The notes: generated from the sequence alone by a model not told the origin. DNA of 40,216 nucleotides from Anaerosinus sp. (GCA_029240055.1 JARBTT010000006.1:1-40216), one strand, 5' to 3'. Counted from the first letter of the stretch, positions 27,009 through 36,494 are shown. Made by a program: numbers and translations.

Positions 27009-27770
27009 ATGTTTGCAATTTCTAATCTTTCAAAACATTTTGGTGGAGTTCAAGCTGTTGATCATATTAATTTAACGGCAAAGCAAGGTGAGACCGTCGT
27101 TTTAATGGGACCCTCTGGTTGTGGAAAATCGACGACAATTCGCATGATTAATCGCTTAATTGAGCCAGATGAAGGAAGTATCTTCTTTGATTCCATTGAT
27201 GTTACAACGCTGAATGTAACTGAGCTACTTGCTATGCGTAAACGAATCGGTTTTGTTTTTCAGCATTTCAATTTAATAGCGCGGTTGTCTGCGATTGAAA
27301 ATGTGATGCTAGGCTTGGTTATGGGAAATGTGCCAAGGGAAGTGGCTTATGAAAAAGCAAAAATAGCATTAATTAAAGTAGGCTTAGAAAAAGAACTACA
27401 AAAGAAGCCGAATGTACTGTCTGGGGGACAGCAACAACGCGTTGCCATTGCTAGAGCGCTTGTGTTAGAACCAGAACTAATCCTGTGGGATGAACCAACG
27501 GCTTCGCTTGATCCTATGCTAGTTCGAGAGGTTCTCCTTATCATGGAAGAACTTGCAAAATATAGAGCGAGTACAATGCTCGTCGTTACCCATGAATTAT
27601 CGTTTGCTTTAAATGTAGCGGATAAGATCATTTTAATGGATAAAGGAAAGATTGTTGAAACAGGAGCAACCCAAGATATTTTTCTTAATCCGACCTCAAA
27701 TGTAGGACAAAATTATAAAGCATTAATTGAATATCAAATGAATGCTAGTAAGCTTGTTTTGGTAAAATAA
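27009..27770 (+). CDS. ABC transporter ATPase, GlnQ/polar-amino-acid-like
   Basis: Walker A GPSGCGKST, Q-loop FQHFNLI, signature LSGGQQQRVAIARALVLEPELILWDEPTASLDP, H-loop VVTHELSFALNVADKIILMDKGKIVETG. Confidence 0.93.
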   Translation: MFAISNLSKHFGGVQAVDHINLTAKQGETVVLMGPSGCGKSTTIRMINRLIEPDEGSIFFDSIDVTTLNVTELLAMRKRIGFVFQHFNLIARLSAIENVMLGLVMGNVPREVAYEKAKIALIKVGLEKELQKKPNVLSGGQQQRVAIARALVLEPELILWDEPTASLDPMLVREVLLIMEELAKYRASTMLVVTHELSFALNVADKIILMDKGKIVETGATQDIFLNPTSNVGQNYKALIEYQMNASKLVLVK

Positions 27771-27790
27771 ATAAAATTTTTTTTTTATGC

Positions 27791-27819
27791 TTGCAGGATG
27801 AGCTAATTTTTTGTAGAAT
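27791..27819 (+). promoter_or_regulatory. Putative sigma-A-type promoter upstream of lpxC
   Basis: TTGCAG (27791-27796), 17-bp spacer, TAGAAT (27814-27819). Confidence 0.6.
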
Positions 27820-27854
27820 AAACAAAGGTTATCATGTCAGGAGGATTTTTATTT

Positions 27855-28682
27855 ATGCAGTACCAAACGACAATTGAAAAAGATGTAACCTATACTGGGA
27901 TTGGCTTACATTCGGGCTGTGAGGTTACAATTAGGTTAAAGCCTGCTCCAGTAAATACGGGCATTGTGTTTATTCGTGTTGATTTAGAAGATTCACCACG
28001 GGTTGCTGCGATTTCTGACAATGTAACAGCTACCGTTAGAGCAACAACGATTGAATCAGGAACGGCAAAGGTTTTTACAATAGAACATTTGATGTCAGCT
28101 TTTCATGCGCTACAAATAGATAATTGCTATATTGAAATTGATGCCGTAGAACCACCAGTAACTGATGGTAGTGCTTTGGTTTTCTTTGAGTTAATCCAAA
28201 GTGCTGGTGTTAGAGAGCAAGAAGAAGAAAGTAAGGAAATCGTCATTGATCAAACTTATATTGTAAGACAAGATGATAAGTTTGTAATGATATTACCTTA
28301 CGATGGCTTTAGAGTCAGCTTTACTTCTGTCAATCCAAGTGAGCTGGTTGGGATTCAATATGCAGATTATGAGATTACAGCAGAAATTTTTCATAAAGAA
28401 ATAGCACCGGCTAGAACCATTGCCTATGAACAAGAAATAGAGGCCTTGCAAAAAATGGGCTTGGGGTTAGGTGGAACACCAGAAAACGTCATTGTATATA
28501 ATGATGAAAAATGGTTAACGGAACTTAGATTTGTAGATGAATTGGTACGCCATAAGGTACTCGATATCATTGGTGATATTCGTCTGGTTGGACGGGTACG
28601 CGGACATATCGTCGCTGTAAAATCTAGCCATGCCATTAATACAGAACTTGCGAAGCAAATATCCGCTGGGCTTAGTAAGTAA
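27855..28682 (+). CDS. lpxC: UDP-3-O-acyl-N-acetylglucosamine deacetylase LpxC
   Basis: ATG 27855 with CAGGAGG upstream. TTIEKDVTYTGIGLHSG, FTIEHLMSAFHALQIDNCYIEIDAVEPPVTDGSA, RHKVLDIIGDIRLVGRVRGHIVAVKSSHAINTEL. Confidence 0.97.
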   Translation: MQYQTTIEKDVTYTGIGLHSGCEVTIRLKPAPVNTGIVFIRVDLEDSPRVAAISDNVTATVRATTIESGTAKVFTIEHLMSAFHALQIDNCYIEIDAVEPPVTDGSALVFFELIQSAGVREQEEESKEIVIDQTYIVRQDDKFVMILPYDGFRVSFTSVNPSELVGIQYADYEITAEIFHKEIAPARTIAYEQEIEALQKMGLGLGGTPENVIVYNDEKWLTELRFVDELVRHKVLDIIGDIRLVGRVRGHIVAVKSSHAINTELAKQISAGLSK

Positions 28683-28699
28683 AAGAGGAGGAATTTATT

Positions 28700-29143
28700 A
28701 TGATTTTATCAGTAACCGATATACAAAAAATATTGCCGCACCGTTCCCCATTTTTATTAGTAGATAGAATTATTGAGTTAGAACCAATGAAACGAGCTGT
28801 TGGTATAAAAAACGTGACAATGACAGAAACTCATTTTCAAGGACACTTTCCTGGCAATCCTATTATGCCAGGTGTATTAATTTTGGAGGCAATGGCGCAA
28901 GTTGGTGGCGTAGCAATGCTTTATCCAGAAGAAAATCGGGGCAAAGTTACGTTCTTTGCTGGTATGGAAAATGTACGGTTTAGAAAACCTGTTGTACCAG
29001 GTGATCAATTGAAAATGGTAGCGGAACTAGTCAAGATCCGTGGTCCGATTGGTAAATTACATTGTGAAGCGTATGTAGAAGGTCAAATGATCGCCCAAGG
29101 TGATTTTACATTTGCGTTAAAAGCACCGGAAAATAATGAGTAA
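28700..29143 (+). CDS. fabZ: 3-hydroxyacyl-ACP dehydratase FabZ
   Basis: IQKILPHRSPFLLVDRI, THFQGHFPGNPIMPGVLILEAMAQVGG. Confidence 0.97.
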   Translation: MILSVTDIQKILPHRSPFLLVDRIIELEPMKRAVGIKNVTMTETHFQGHFPGNPIMPGVLILEAMAQVGGVAMLYPEENRGKVTFFAGMENVRFRKPVVPGDQLKMVAELVKIRGPIGKLHCEAYVEGQMIAQGDFTFALKAPENNE

Positions 29144-29169
29144 ATCAGCTGTTTTGGTATGAAATATTT

Positions 29170-29201
29170 AGCTATTATAGTACTTTCCTACTATAATAGC
29201 T
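29170..29201. repeat. Perfect 13-bp inverted repeat in the fabZ-lpxA intergenic region
   Basis: AGCTATTATAGTA-CTTTCC-TACTATAATAGCT, followed by GATTTT. Confidence 0.8.
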
Positions 29202-29331
29202 GATTTTGGCGAAATTTGGGTTGTTTATTTTAAACTGACTGTCTGGACTATATATAGGTGTTGGTGAATTAAGGAGAAGTTTACGTGTAGACGTTCATAT
29301 AAATTTAAGAGGAAAAGGAGCTGATATACTT

Positions 29332-30150
29332 ATGAAACCAGAGAAGGTAGTTGTTTTGCGGAATGTACATGAGACGGCAGTTGTACATCCTAGTGCGCGA
29401 CTTGGCAAAGATGTACAAATCGGACCCTATGCAGTTATTGGTGAGAATGTTCTGATTGATGATGGTACAAAGATTGGTGCACATGTTGTTATAGACGGCT
29501 GGACTAGCATAGGTAAAAACTGTGTGATATTCCCAGGCGCATCCATCGGGGCAGAACCACAAGATTTAAAATTTGCTGGTGAAAAGTCCTATGTGTTCAT
29601 TGGAGATAATACTAGAATTCGTGAATGTGCAACTGTAAATAGAGCGACAGGTGAAGGCGAAGAAACACGTATCGGAAATGATTGTTTAATGATGGCATAT
29701 ACACATGTTGCTCACAACTGTATCGTTGGTAATAATGTTATTATGTCCAATGCTGCAACGCTTGCAGGTCATGTTATTGTTGAAGATCGTGCGGTAATTG
29801 GTGGTTTAACGGGAATTCATCAATTTGTAAAAGTTGGTCGTAATGCAATGATTGGTGGGGCTTCGAAAGTTGTACAAGATGTTGTTCCCTATACTATTGT
29901 TGATGGTCATCCAGCAAAAGTGTCTGGTTTAAATAGTGTTGGAATTTCTCGTGCAGGGATTGCGATTGAATCTCGGCGTAATATTAAAAAAGCATATAAA
30001 TTACTTTATCGCTCTAGTCTTAGTTTAACGCAAGCAATTGCATTAATTGAACAAGAAGTTGATTCGTGCAATGAAGTCGAACATCTTTTGCGCTTTTTGC
30101 GTAATGCCGAACGGGGTATTTGTCGCGGACGTAAAGAGACGAGTGAGTAA
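29332..30150 (+). CDS. lpxA: Acyl-ACP--UDP-N-acetylglucosamine O-acyltransferase LpxA
   Basis: VHPSARLGKDVQIGPYAVIGENV, SIGAEPQDLKFAGEKSYVFIGDNTRIRECATVNRAT, GLTGIHQFVKVGRNAMIGGASKVVQDVVPYTIVDGHPAK. Confidence 0.97.
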   Translation: MKPEKVVVLRNVHETAVVHPSARLGKDVQIGPYAVIGENVLIDDGTKIGAHVVIDGWTSIGKNCVIFPGASIGAEPQDLKFAGEKSYVFIGDNTRIRECATVNRATGEGEETRIGNDCLMMAYTHVAHNCIVGNNVIMSNAATLAGHVIVEDRAVIGGLTGIHQFVKVGRNAMIGGASKVVQDVVPYTIVDGHPAKVSGLNSVGISRAGIAIESRRNIKKAYKLLYRSSLSLTQAIALIEQEVDSCNEVEHLLRFLRNAERGICRGRKETSE

Positions 30151-30179
30151 TGAGCTGAATGCTATTCGGAGGAAAATGT

Positions 30180-30983
30180 ATGGAGAGAATTGGGTTATTG
30201 GCTGGTGTTGGTAAATTGCCTGTAGAATTTGCTCGTGCCGCTAAAGGTATGGGCTTTAATGTTTTTACAGTCGCTTTGGTAGAGTCGGTAGAAAAAGAAT
30301 TAGCGGAACACGTTGAAAAAATAGAAAAAATTGGTGTTGGTCAACTAGATACAATTTTTGAATTTTTAAAGCAAAATAATATTACAAGAGTAACGATGCT
30401 TGGCAAAGTTACCAAAGAATTGATGTTTGATGGTAAAGTAATGCTTGATGATCGCATGAAAAAAATCTTAGCAGCTTTGCCAGATAATAACGATGATACA
30501 TTAATGCTGGCGTTCGTTCGCGAGCTTGCGATAGAAGGCATTGCTGTTTTTGATCAAACCGCATTGATCCGTTCTTTGATCGTAAAAGAGGGTACACTTA
30601 CAGAGCGTGAACCAAATGTAGATGAAAAGGCAGATATGGAATTTGGTTTTAAAATGGCCAAGGCGATTGGCGGTCTTGATATTGGTCAAACAGTTGTCGT
30701 AAAAAATCTAGCAGTGATGGCAGTGGAAGCCATTGAAGGTACGGATGAATGTATTTTACGTGGTGGCAAGTTAGGTCGTGGCGGTGTTGTCGTAGCAAAG
30801 GTTGCAAAACCGAAGCAGGATGTCCGTTTTGATGTACCAGCGGTTGGGATAAAGACCATAGAATCCATGTGTACAGTCGGAGCGAAAGCTTTGGTAATGG
30901 AAGCTGGCAAAACAATTTTAGTAGAAAAGGAAAAAGTCCTTGAAATTGCCAATGAAAACGGAATAACAATTGTCGCTCTGTAA
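30180..30983 (+). CDS. lpxI: UDP-2,3-diacylglucosamine pyrophosphatase LpxI
   Basis: ATG 30180 with CGGAGG upstream. ERIGLLAGVGKLPVEFARAAKGMG, VTMLGKVTKELMF, DIGQTVVVKNLAVMAVEAIEGTDECILRGG. Positioned between lpxA and lpxB. Confidence 0.93.
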   Translation: MERIGLLAGVGKLPVEFARAAKGMGFNVFTVALVESVEKELAEHVEKIEKIGVGQLDTIFEFLKQNNITRVTMLGKVTKELMFDGKVMLDDRMKKILAALPDNNDDTLMLAFVRELAIEGIAVFDQTALIRSLIVKEGTLTEREPNVDEKADMEFGFKMAKAIGGLDIGQTVVVKNLAVMAVEAIEGTDECILRGGKLGRGGVVVAKVAKPKQDVRFDVPAVGIKTIESMCTVGAKALVMEAGKTILVEKEKVLEIANENGITIVAL

Positions 30984-30995
30984 ATACTGATGATA

Positions 30996-31046
30996 AGAGG
31001 CGCGACGGATGCTAAAAATTAATAAAGCGTCCTCGCGTCTTTTTAA
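30996..31046 (+). terminator. Putative terminator or attenuator between lpxI and lpxB
   Basis: AGGCGCGACGGATGC...GCGTCCTCGCGTCTTTTT: stem with G-U pairs and one bulge, then a T-tract. Confidence 0.65.
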
Positions 31047-31067
31047 AATTGTTACTGGAGGTTCCTT

Positions 31068-32204
31068 ATGTGCAAAATCATGATATCTGTTGGTGAAGCA
31101 TCGGGTGATTTGCATGGTGCAAGTATAGCCGCAGAATTAAAAAAAATAAAACCTAATATTAAACTGTTTGGTATGGGCGGTAAAGCGATGCGTGAAGCCG
31201 GTGTAGAGCTTAGTCATGATTTTGCGGATCTTGATGTCATGGGATTCGTCGAAGTAATAAAAAATTTACCGCGCTTTTTTCGTTTGCGTGATGAGTTAGT
31301 AGAAATCATGAAAAAAGAAAGACCAGATGTATTACTCATTATTGATTATGCTGACTTTAATATGCGTTTGGCAAAATGCGCTAAACAACTGGGTATTCCG
31401 ATACTTTCTTATATTCCACCATCAGCATGGGCTTGGCGAAAAGGCAGAGCGAAATCAATGGCAAAATTGGTTAATAAAATTGCTAGTATTTTTCCTTTTG
31501 AGGCAGAGGTTTATCGTAAGGCAGGTGCAGATGTTAATTTTGTTGGGCATCCCTTGCTTGATATTGTTAAGCCAAGTATGAATAAAGAAGAGGCCTATCA
31601 ATTTTTTGCTGCTAGCCCTGATGAACCTATTATTCTACTATTACCAGGTAGTCGCAAACAAGAAATTACCAGTTTATTGCCGATTATGCTTGAGAGTGCC
31701 GAAAAAATATTGCAAGAAAATCCAAGTTGTCAATTTTTTTTACCAGTAGCATCGACAATTTCCCGGGAAATGTTGCAAAGTATACTAAATAGTTACAAGG
31801 TTAAAGTTCATTTAACTAGTGGAAATATTTACGATTTAATGAATATCGCCGATACTGCAATTGCCGCATCGGGAACAGTTACATTGGAAGCGGCTATTTT
31901 AGGGTTGCCAGTTGTTGTTGTCTATAAAATGTCGGCAATCACTTATTTTATAGGTAGATTGCTAGTGAAAATTCCTCATATCAGCTTGCCCAATATAGTA
32001 ATGGAAGAACGAATGATTCCAGAATTATTGCAAGATGAGGTTACGGCAGAAAAAGTTGCTAAAGAAGCAATGCGCTTACTAAAGACAAATCCTTATGGCC
32101 AAACAGTTCGTACAAAACTGCAATTAATGAAAGAAAAACTTGGTTTATCAGGGGCTGTGAGGCGCGTTGCTGAGGAAGTTTTAATCATGGCAAATAAAAA
32201 ATAG
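31068..32204 (+). CDS. lpxB: Lipid-A-disaccharide synthase LpxB
   Basis: MISVGEASGDLHGASIAAELK, SYIPPSAWAWRKGRAKSMAKLVNKIASIFPFE, LLPGSRKQEITSLLPIML, AASGTVTLEAAILGLPVVVVYK. Confidence 0.97.
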   Translation: MCKIMISVGEASGDLHGASIAAELKKIKPNIKLFGMGGKAMREAGVELSHDFADLDVMGFVEVIKNLPRFFRLRDELVEIMKKERPDVLLIIDYADFNMRLAKCAKQLGIPILSYIPPSAWAWRKGRAKSMAKLVNKIASIFPFEAEVYRKAGADVNFVGHPLLDIVKPSMNKEEAYQFFAASPDEPIILLLPGSRKQEITSLLPIMLESAEKILQENPSCQFFLPVASTISREMLQSILNSYKVKVHLTSGNIYDLMNIADTAIAASGTVTLEAAILGLPVVVVYKMSAITYFIGRLLVKIPHISLPNIVMEERMIPELLQDEVTAEKVAKEAMRLLKTNPYGQTVRTKLQLMKEKLGLSGAVRRVAEEVLIMANKK

Positions 32205-32252
32205 AAATCTACAATCGGTTTCTCTAAACAGTATGGAATTGGAGGTTATTGA

Positions 32253-33980
32253 TTGAATACTTATAAACGTTTACTTTACTATATGAAACCATATATATCG
32301 AGACTTTGTGTAGCGATTGTATGTATTATTTTTGCAGCATTGGCAAATCTTTATGTACCTTGGGTACTAAAAGATGTGATTGATGGGGTATTAGCACAAA
32401 AAAATATGAGGATGTTAAATACCATTGCTATTGGTATCGTGGTGGTGTTTTTCCTTAGAGGTATTTTCTATTATGGACAAACTTATCTAATGTCATATAT
32501 TGCACAGCGTGTTATTATAGATATTAGAGAAGATTTATATCGCCATTTGCAGAAATTGTCGCTTGCATATTATGAAAAACGTAAGACTGGTACTATTATG
32601 AGTTATATTACCAATGATGTATCGGCTCTGCAGGTTGCCCTTGTTAGCAGTATGGTGGAAATTGTGCAAGAAAGTGCTATTTTACTTGGCTCGCTTGGCA
32701 CTATGTTTTTTCTTCACTGGAAATTGTCATTGCTAACATTGATTACAATGCCGGTTATTGCGCAGGCCATGAAAGTTTTTGGTAAAAAATTAAAAAAAAC
32801 CAGCTTTGTTATGCAAGAACGAATTGCTGATATTACTTCTGTATTACAGGAAACTATTTCTTCTGTACGTGTAGTCAAAACTTTTGTACGGGAAGACTAT
32901 GAAATTGAACGATTCAAGGTACAAAATCAATCTAACTTCCGTGCTCAAATGAAGAATACACAAGTGATGGCGACCTTGACTCCGGTTGTTGAATTTCTAG
33001 CAGCAATTGGGGTTACTTGTATTATTTGGTATGGCGGTGTTGAAGTTGTCAATGGTAGATTGAGTGCTGGAGAGTTAGTTGCGTTCTTAGTATACGCTGT
33101 AAATTTGGCGAACCCCGTCAAAAGGCTTAGCCGTTTATTTGGGGATGTTCAAAAAGCATTAGCAGCAGCAGAAAGAGTATTTGAAGTACTTGATACTGAA
33201 CCGGAAATAAAAGAAAAAGCTAGTGCTATTCAATTACCAACAATTGATGGTAAAGTAAGCTTTAAAAATGTCATATTTGAATATAAACCAAATGAACTGG
33301 CATTAAATAATATTAGTTTAGAAGTAAAAGCAGGCCAAATGATTGCCATTGTTGGTCCAAGTGGTGCAGGAAAAAGTACGATTGCTAACTTGATACCGAG
33401 ATTCTATGATTTAAAATCTGGCAAAATTTTTATTGATGATGTTGATATTACGGACGTAACTTTGGATTCCTTAAGACAGCAAATTGGTATTGTCCCACAA
33501 GAAACCGTATTATTTAATGGATCTATTTATGATAATATTTTATATGGTGATTTAAATGCGAGCAAAGAGCAGGTTATTGCGGCAACGAAAGCTGCCAATG
33601 CCCATGAATTTATTATGGCAATGCCAGAGGGATATGATAGCCAAATTGGTGAACGTGGTGCTAGTCTTTCCGGTGGGCAAAGACAACGGATTGCGATCGC
33701 TAGAGCTATATTAAAAAATCCACGCATTTTGATATTAGATGAAGCAACATCAGCCTTGGATACCGAAAGTGAAAAAATTGTACAAGTTGCATTAGATAAA
33801 TTAATGGTTGGTCGTACTTCTTTTGTGATTGCGCATCGCTTATCAACAGTATTAAATGCAGATTGTATTATTGTTCTGGAAAAAGGGAAAATCGTCGAAC
33901 AAGGTACACATAAAGAGCTACTTCAGTTGAATGGATTATATAGTAGTTTATCTAAAATACAATTTAACAATCATGATTAA
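32253..33980 (+). CDS. msbA: MsbA-type lipid A flippase / ABC exporter
   Basis: Fused TM + NBD exporter: Walker A GPSGAGKST, signature LSGGQRQRIAIARAILKNPRILILDEATSALDTESE; lies between lpxB and waaA-lpxK. Confidence 0.9.
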   Translation: MNTYKRLLYYMKPYISRLCVAIVCIIFAALANLYVPWVLKDVIDGVLAQKNMRMLNTIAIGIVVVFFLRGIFYYGQTYLMSYIAQRVIIDIREDLYRHLQKLSLAYYEKRKTGTIMSYITNDVSALQVALVSSMVEIVQESAILLGSLGTMFFLHWKLSLLTLITMPVIAQAMKVFGKKLKKTSFVMQERIADITSVLQETISSVRVVKTFVREDYEIERFKVQNQSNFRAQMKNTQVMATLTPVVEFLAAIGVTCIIWYGGVEVVNGRLSAGELVAFLVYAVNLANPVKRLSRLFGDVQKALAAAERVFEVLDTEPEIKEKASAIQLPTIDGKVSFKNVIFEYKPNELALNNISLEVKAGQMIAIVGPSGAGKSTIANLIPRFYDLKSGKIFIDDVDITDVTLDSLRQQIGIVPQETVLFNGSIYDNILYGDLNASKEQVIAATKAANAHEFIMAMPEGYDSQIGERGASLSGGQRQRIAIARAILKNPRILILDEATSALDTESEKIVQVALDKLMVGRTSFVIAHRLSTVLNADCIIVLEKGKIVEQGTHKELLQLNGLYSSLSKIQFNNHD

Positions 33981-34019
33981 GGTAGCTTTTTATATTAACG
34001 ATAATTGTGAGGTGCAGGC

Positions 34020-36494
34020 ATGCAGATTATATACAACATAGTGGCGATCATACTGGTAATATTAGCGATACCAGTATTTATGGTACGAGCTATGCGTGAA
34101 AAGGGATTTGTCGAGAGGCTGAGGCAAAGCTTTGGTTTCTTACATAAAGATGCCTTAGAACCAGTAGCAAATAAAGGTTGTATCTGGATACACGCAGCTT
34201 CTGTCGGTGAAATTGTTGCTGCCAGTCCGCTAATCAAGGAATTTCGTTTAGAATTTCCTGAAAAACCGATTTTAGTGTCAGTGGTTACGAATAATGGCTA
34301 TGAAATGGCAAATAGGATCGTCAAAGATGCGGATAGTATTATTTATTTTCCGCTTGATTTGCCATGGCTTAGTAGTGGCGTAGTCAAAAAAGTAATGCCA
34401 AGTGTGTTTTTACCAGTAGAAACAGAGTTATGGCCAAATTTCTTAAAAGCAGCACGCAAATATCATATTCCTGTTATGATGGTAAATGGTAGAATTAGTG
34501 ATAAAAGCGTAAATCGCTACCATCATCTGCGTGGTGTTTTAAAAGATATGATTGGTACTGTGAAAAAGTTTTGTATGCAATCACCCATAGATGCAAAATA
34601 TATTATAAAACTCGGGGCAAATCCTGATTTAGTTACGATAACTGGTAATACGAAATTTGATCAAACTTATACGGATGTAGCGCCAGAAGAAAAACAAAAA
34701 TTGCTTGATGAAATGGGTCTTAATGGTTCAGAAGCGATTTTGCTTGCTGGGAGCACGCATAAAGGCGAAGAAAATTTGATTCTAGAAGCATTTCGTCAGC
34801 TAAAGAAGGAAATCCCTACAGCAAAATTGATTATTGCTCCTCGTGATATTTTACGTGTTGGTGAAATTACCGAAACTGCTAAAATTTTTGGGATGAAAGT
34901 GAAAACACGGACGGCGTTAAATAAAAGCGTAGAAACTGGACATGACGTTGTTCTTTTAGATACGATTGGTGAACTCGGAAAAGTCTATAGTATTGGTGAT
35001 GTTATTTATGTTGGTGGTAGTTTAGTATCACATGGCGGGCATAATATATTAGAACCAGCGGCACATGGCAAAGCGATTATTGTTGGACCCAATATGTTTA
35101 ATTTTAAAGATACCTATGCTTTATTTTCAAACCGTAATGCTTGCATTACGGCTCACGATGCCGCTGAGCTTGGTTCTAATATTTTAAAACTTTTTCGTAA
35201 TCCTGAGTTAAGGCTAAAAATGGAAACAGAAACGCTGGCAATCGTAAAAGAAAACCGAGGGGCTTCAAGAAAAAGTGCAGTACTGCTAAGAGAAATGTTA
35301 GAAACTTATGAACAAAAAAAAGCAAGAAGCCCGAAGAGAACACTACGCCAGATCGAAAACTTTCAGACTTATTTATATAAACTGGTGCATGGTGACGAAA
35401 ATGGTTTTTTTCCTAATATTTTTTTGAGTATTTTGTATGCTTTTTCTTTTGTGTATTGTCAATTGATTGAAATGACGATATCACTATATCGCTCGGGAAT
35501 TTTTAAACAATACAGATTAGATTGTCATGTGATTAGTTTGGGGAATATTACTGTTGGTGGGACAGGAAAAACACCAACGGCACAGCGACTTGCAGCTGCA
35601 ATTCGTGATATGGGGTATCGAGTGGTTATTTTAAACCGTGGTTATCGGGCAAAATGGAAAGGTAAAGTAGGCGTTGTGTCTGATGGTAAGAGAATTTATA
35701 TGTCAGCAGCGGAAGCTGGCGATGAAGCATTTTTACTTGCAAAAAATTTGCCTAAAGTACCAGTACTAATTGGGGCAGATCGGGCAGAGACCGGTAAATA
35801 TGCCGTGGAAAAATTAAATGCCCAAGTTGTTATCTTAGATGATGGGTATCAGCATTGGCGTTTACTCCGAGACTTAGATATCCTGCTAGTAGATGCGATT
35901 AACGTCTTTGGTAATAACTACATGTTACCACGGGGTACGTTACGAGAGCCACTTTCACATTTAAATCGTGCCGATGTTTGTCTATTAACTAAGGTTGACC
36001 AAGCGGATAAAAAAGCTTGTGAAACCATAAAAGAAACGGTAGCTCGGTATAATGACCACGCCCTTGTCGTTGAAAGTATTCATAAACCGCGTTGCTTTAT
36101 TGAAATTGCTGATTGGTATAAGGATACCCCTAGCAAGAGTATTGATGTTAGTACCTTGAAAAATAAGCAAGTAATTGCGGTATCGGCAATTGGAAACCCA
36201 GCATCCTTTGAGCAGACAATTAGCGATATTGGTGCAGTAGTGATCGATAGTGTCCGTTTTCCCGATCATCATGACTATACAATGGCAGAAATGCAAGCTG
36301 TTCTGGACAAAGCAATGGAGCAAGGGGCAGAGGCAATCATTATTACGGATAAAGATGCGGTGAAAATACCAGCAGAAATTATCCATTCCAATCGGCAATT
36401 GCCAGTTTATATTCTAAGCATCGAAATTAGTTTCCAAGCTGGATATGATAACTTTATGAACCTAATCAGCGAAAGCTTGAAAAATAAAAAATAA
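34020..36494 (+). CDS. Bifunctional Kdo transferase (WaaA/KdtA) - tetraacyldisaccharide 4'-kinase (LpxK) fusion
   Basis: N-half: WIHAASVGEIVAASPLIKEF, ETELWPNFLKAARKYHIPVMMVNGRISDKS, GGSLVSHGGHNILEPAAHGKAIIVGPNMFNFKD (WaaA). C-half: HVISLGNITVGGTGKTPTAQRLA, ILNRGYRAKWKG, DEAFLLAKNLPKVPVLIGADR, ILDDGYQHWRLLRDLDILLVDA (LpxK). One continuous 824-codon frame. Confidence 0.95.
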   Translation: MQIIYNIVAIILVILAIPVFMVRAMREKGFVERLRQSFGFLHKDALEPVANKGCIWIHAASVGEIVAASPLIKEFRLEFPEKPILVSVVTNNGYEMANRIVKDADSIIYFPLDLPWLSSGVVKKVMPSVFLPVETELWPNFLKAARKYHIPVMMVNGRISDKSVNRYHHLRGVLKDMIGTVKKFCMQSPIDAKYIIKLGANPDLVTITGNTKFDQTYTDVAPEEKQKLLDEMGLNGSEAILLAGSTHKGEENLILEAFRQLKKEIPTAKLIIAPRDILRVGEITETAKIFGMKVKTRTALNKSVETGHDVVLLDTIGELGKVYSIGDVIYVGGSLVSHGGHNILEPAAHGKAIIVGPNMFNFKDTYALFSNRNACITAHDAAELGSNILKLFRNPELRLKMETETLAIVKENRGASRKSAVLLREMLETYEQKKARSPKRTLRQIENFQTYLYKLVHGDENGFFPNIFLSILYAFSFVYCQLIEMTISLYRSGIFKQYRLDCHVISLGNITVGGTGKTPTAQRLAAAIRDMGYRVVILNRGYRAKWKGKVGVVSDGKRIYMSAAEAGDEAFLLAKNLPKVPVLIGADRAETGKYAVEKLNAQVVILDDGYQHWRLLRDLDILLVDAINVFGNNYMLPRGTLREPLSHLNRADVCLLTKVDQADKKACETIKETVARYNDHALVVESIHKPRCFIEIADWYKDTPSKSIDVSTLKNKQVIAVSAIGNPASFEQTISDIGAVVIDSVRFPDHHDYTMAEMQAVLDKAMEQGAEAIIITDKDAVKIPAEIIHSNRQLPVYILSIEISFQAGYDNFMNLISESLKNKK

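Noticed and set aside
27777-27786. Run of 10 T after the ABC ATPase gene
   Set aside because: No GC-rich stem precedes it, so it is not a credible intrinsic terminator.
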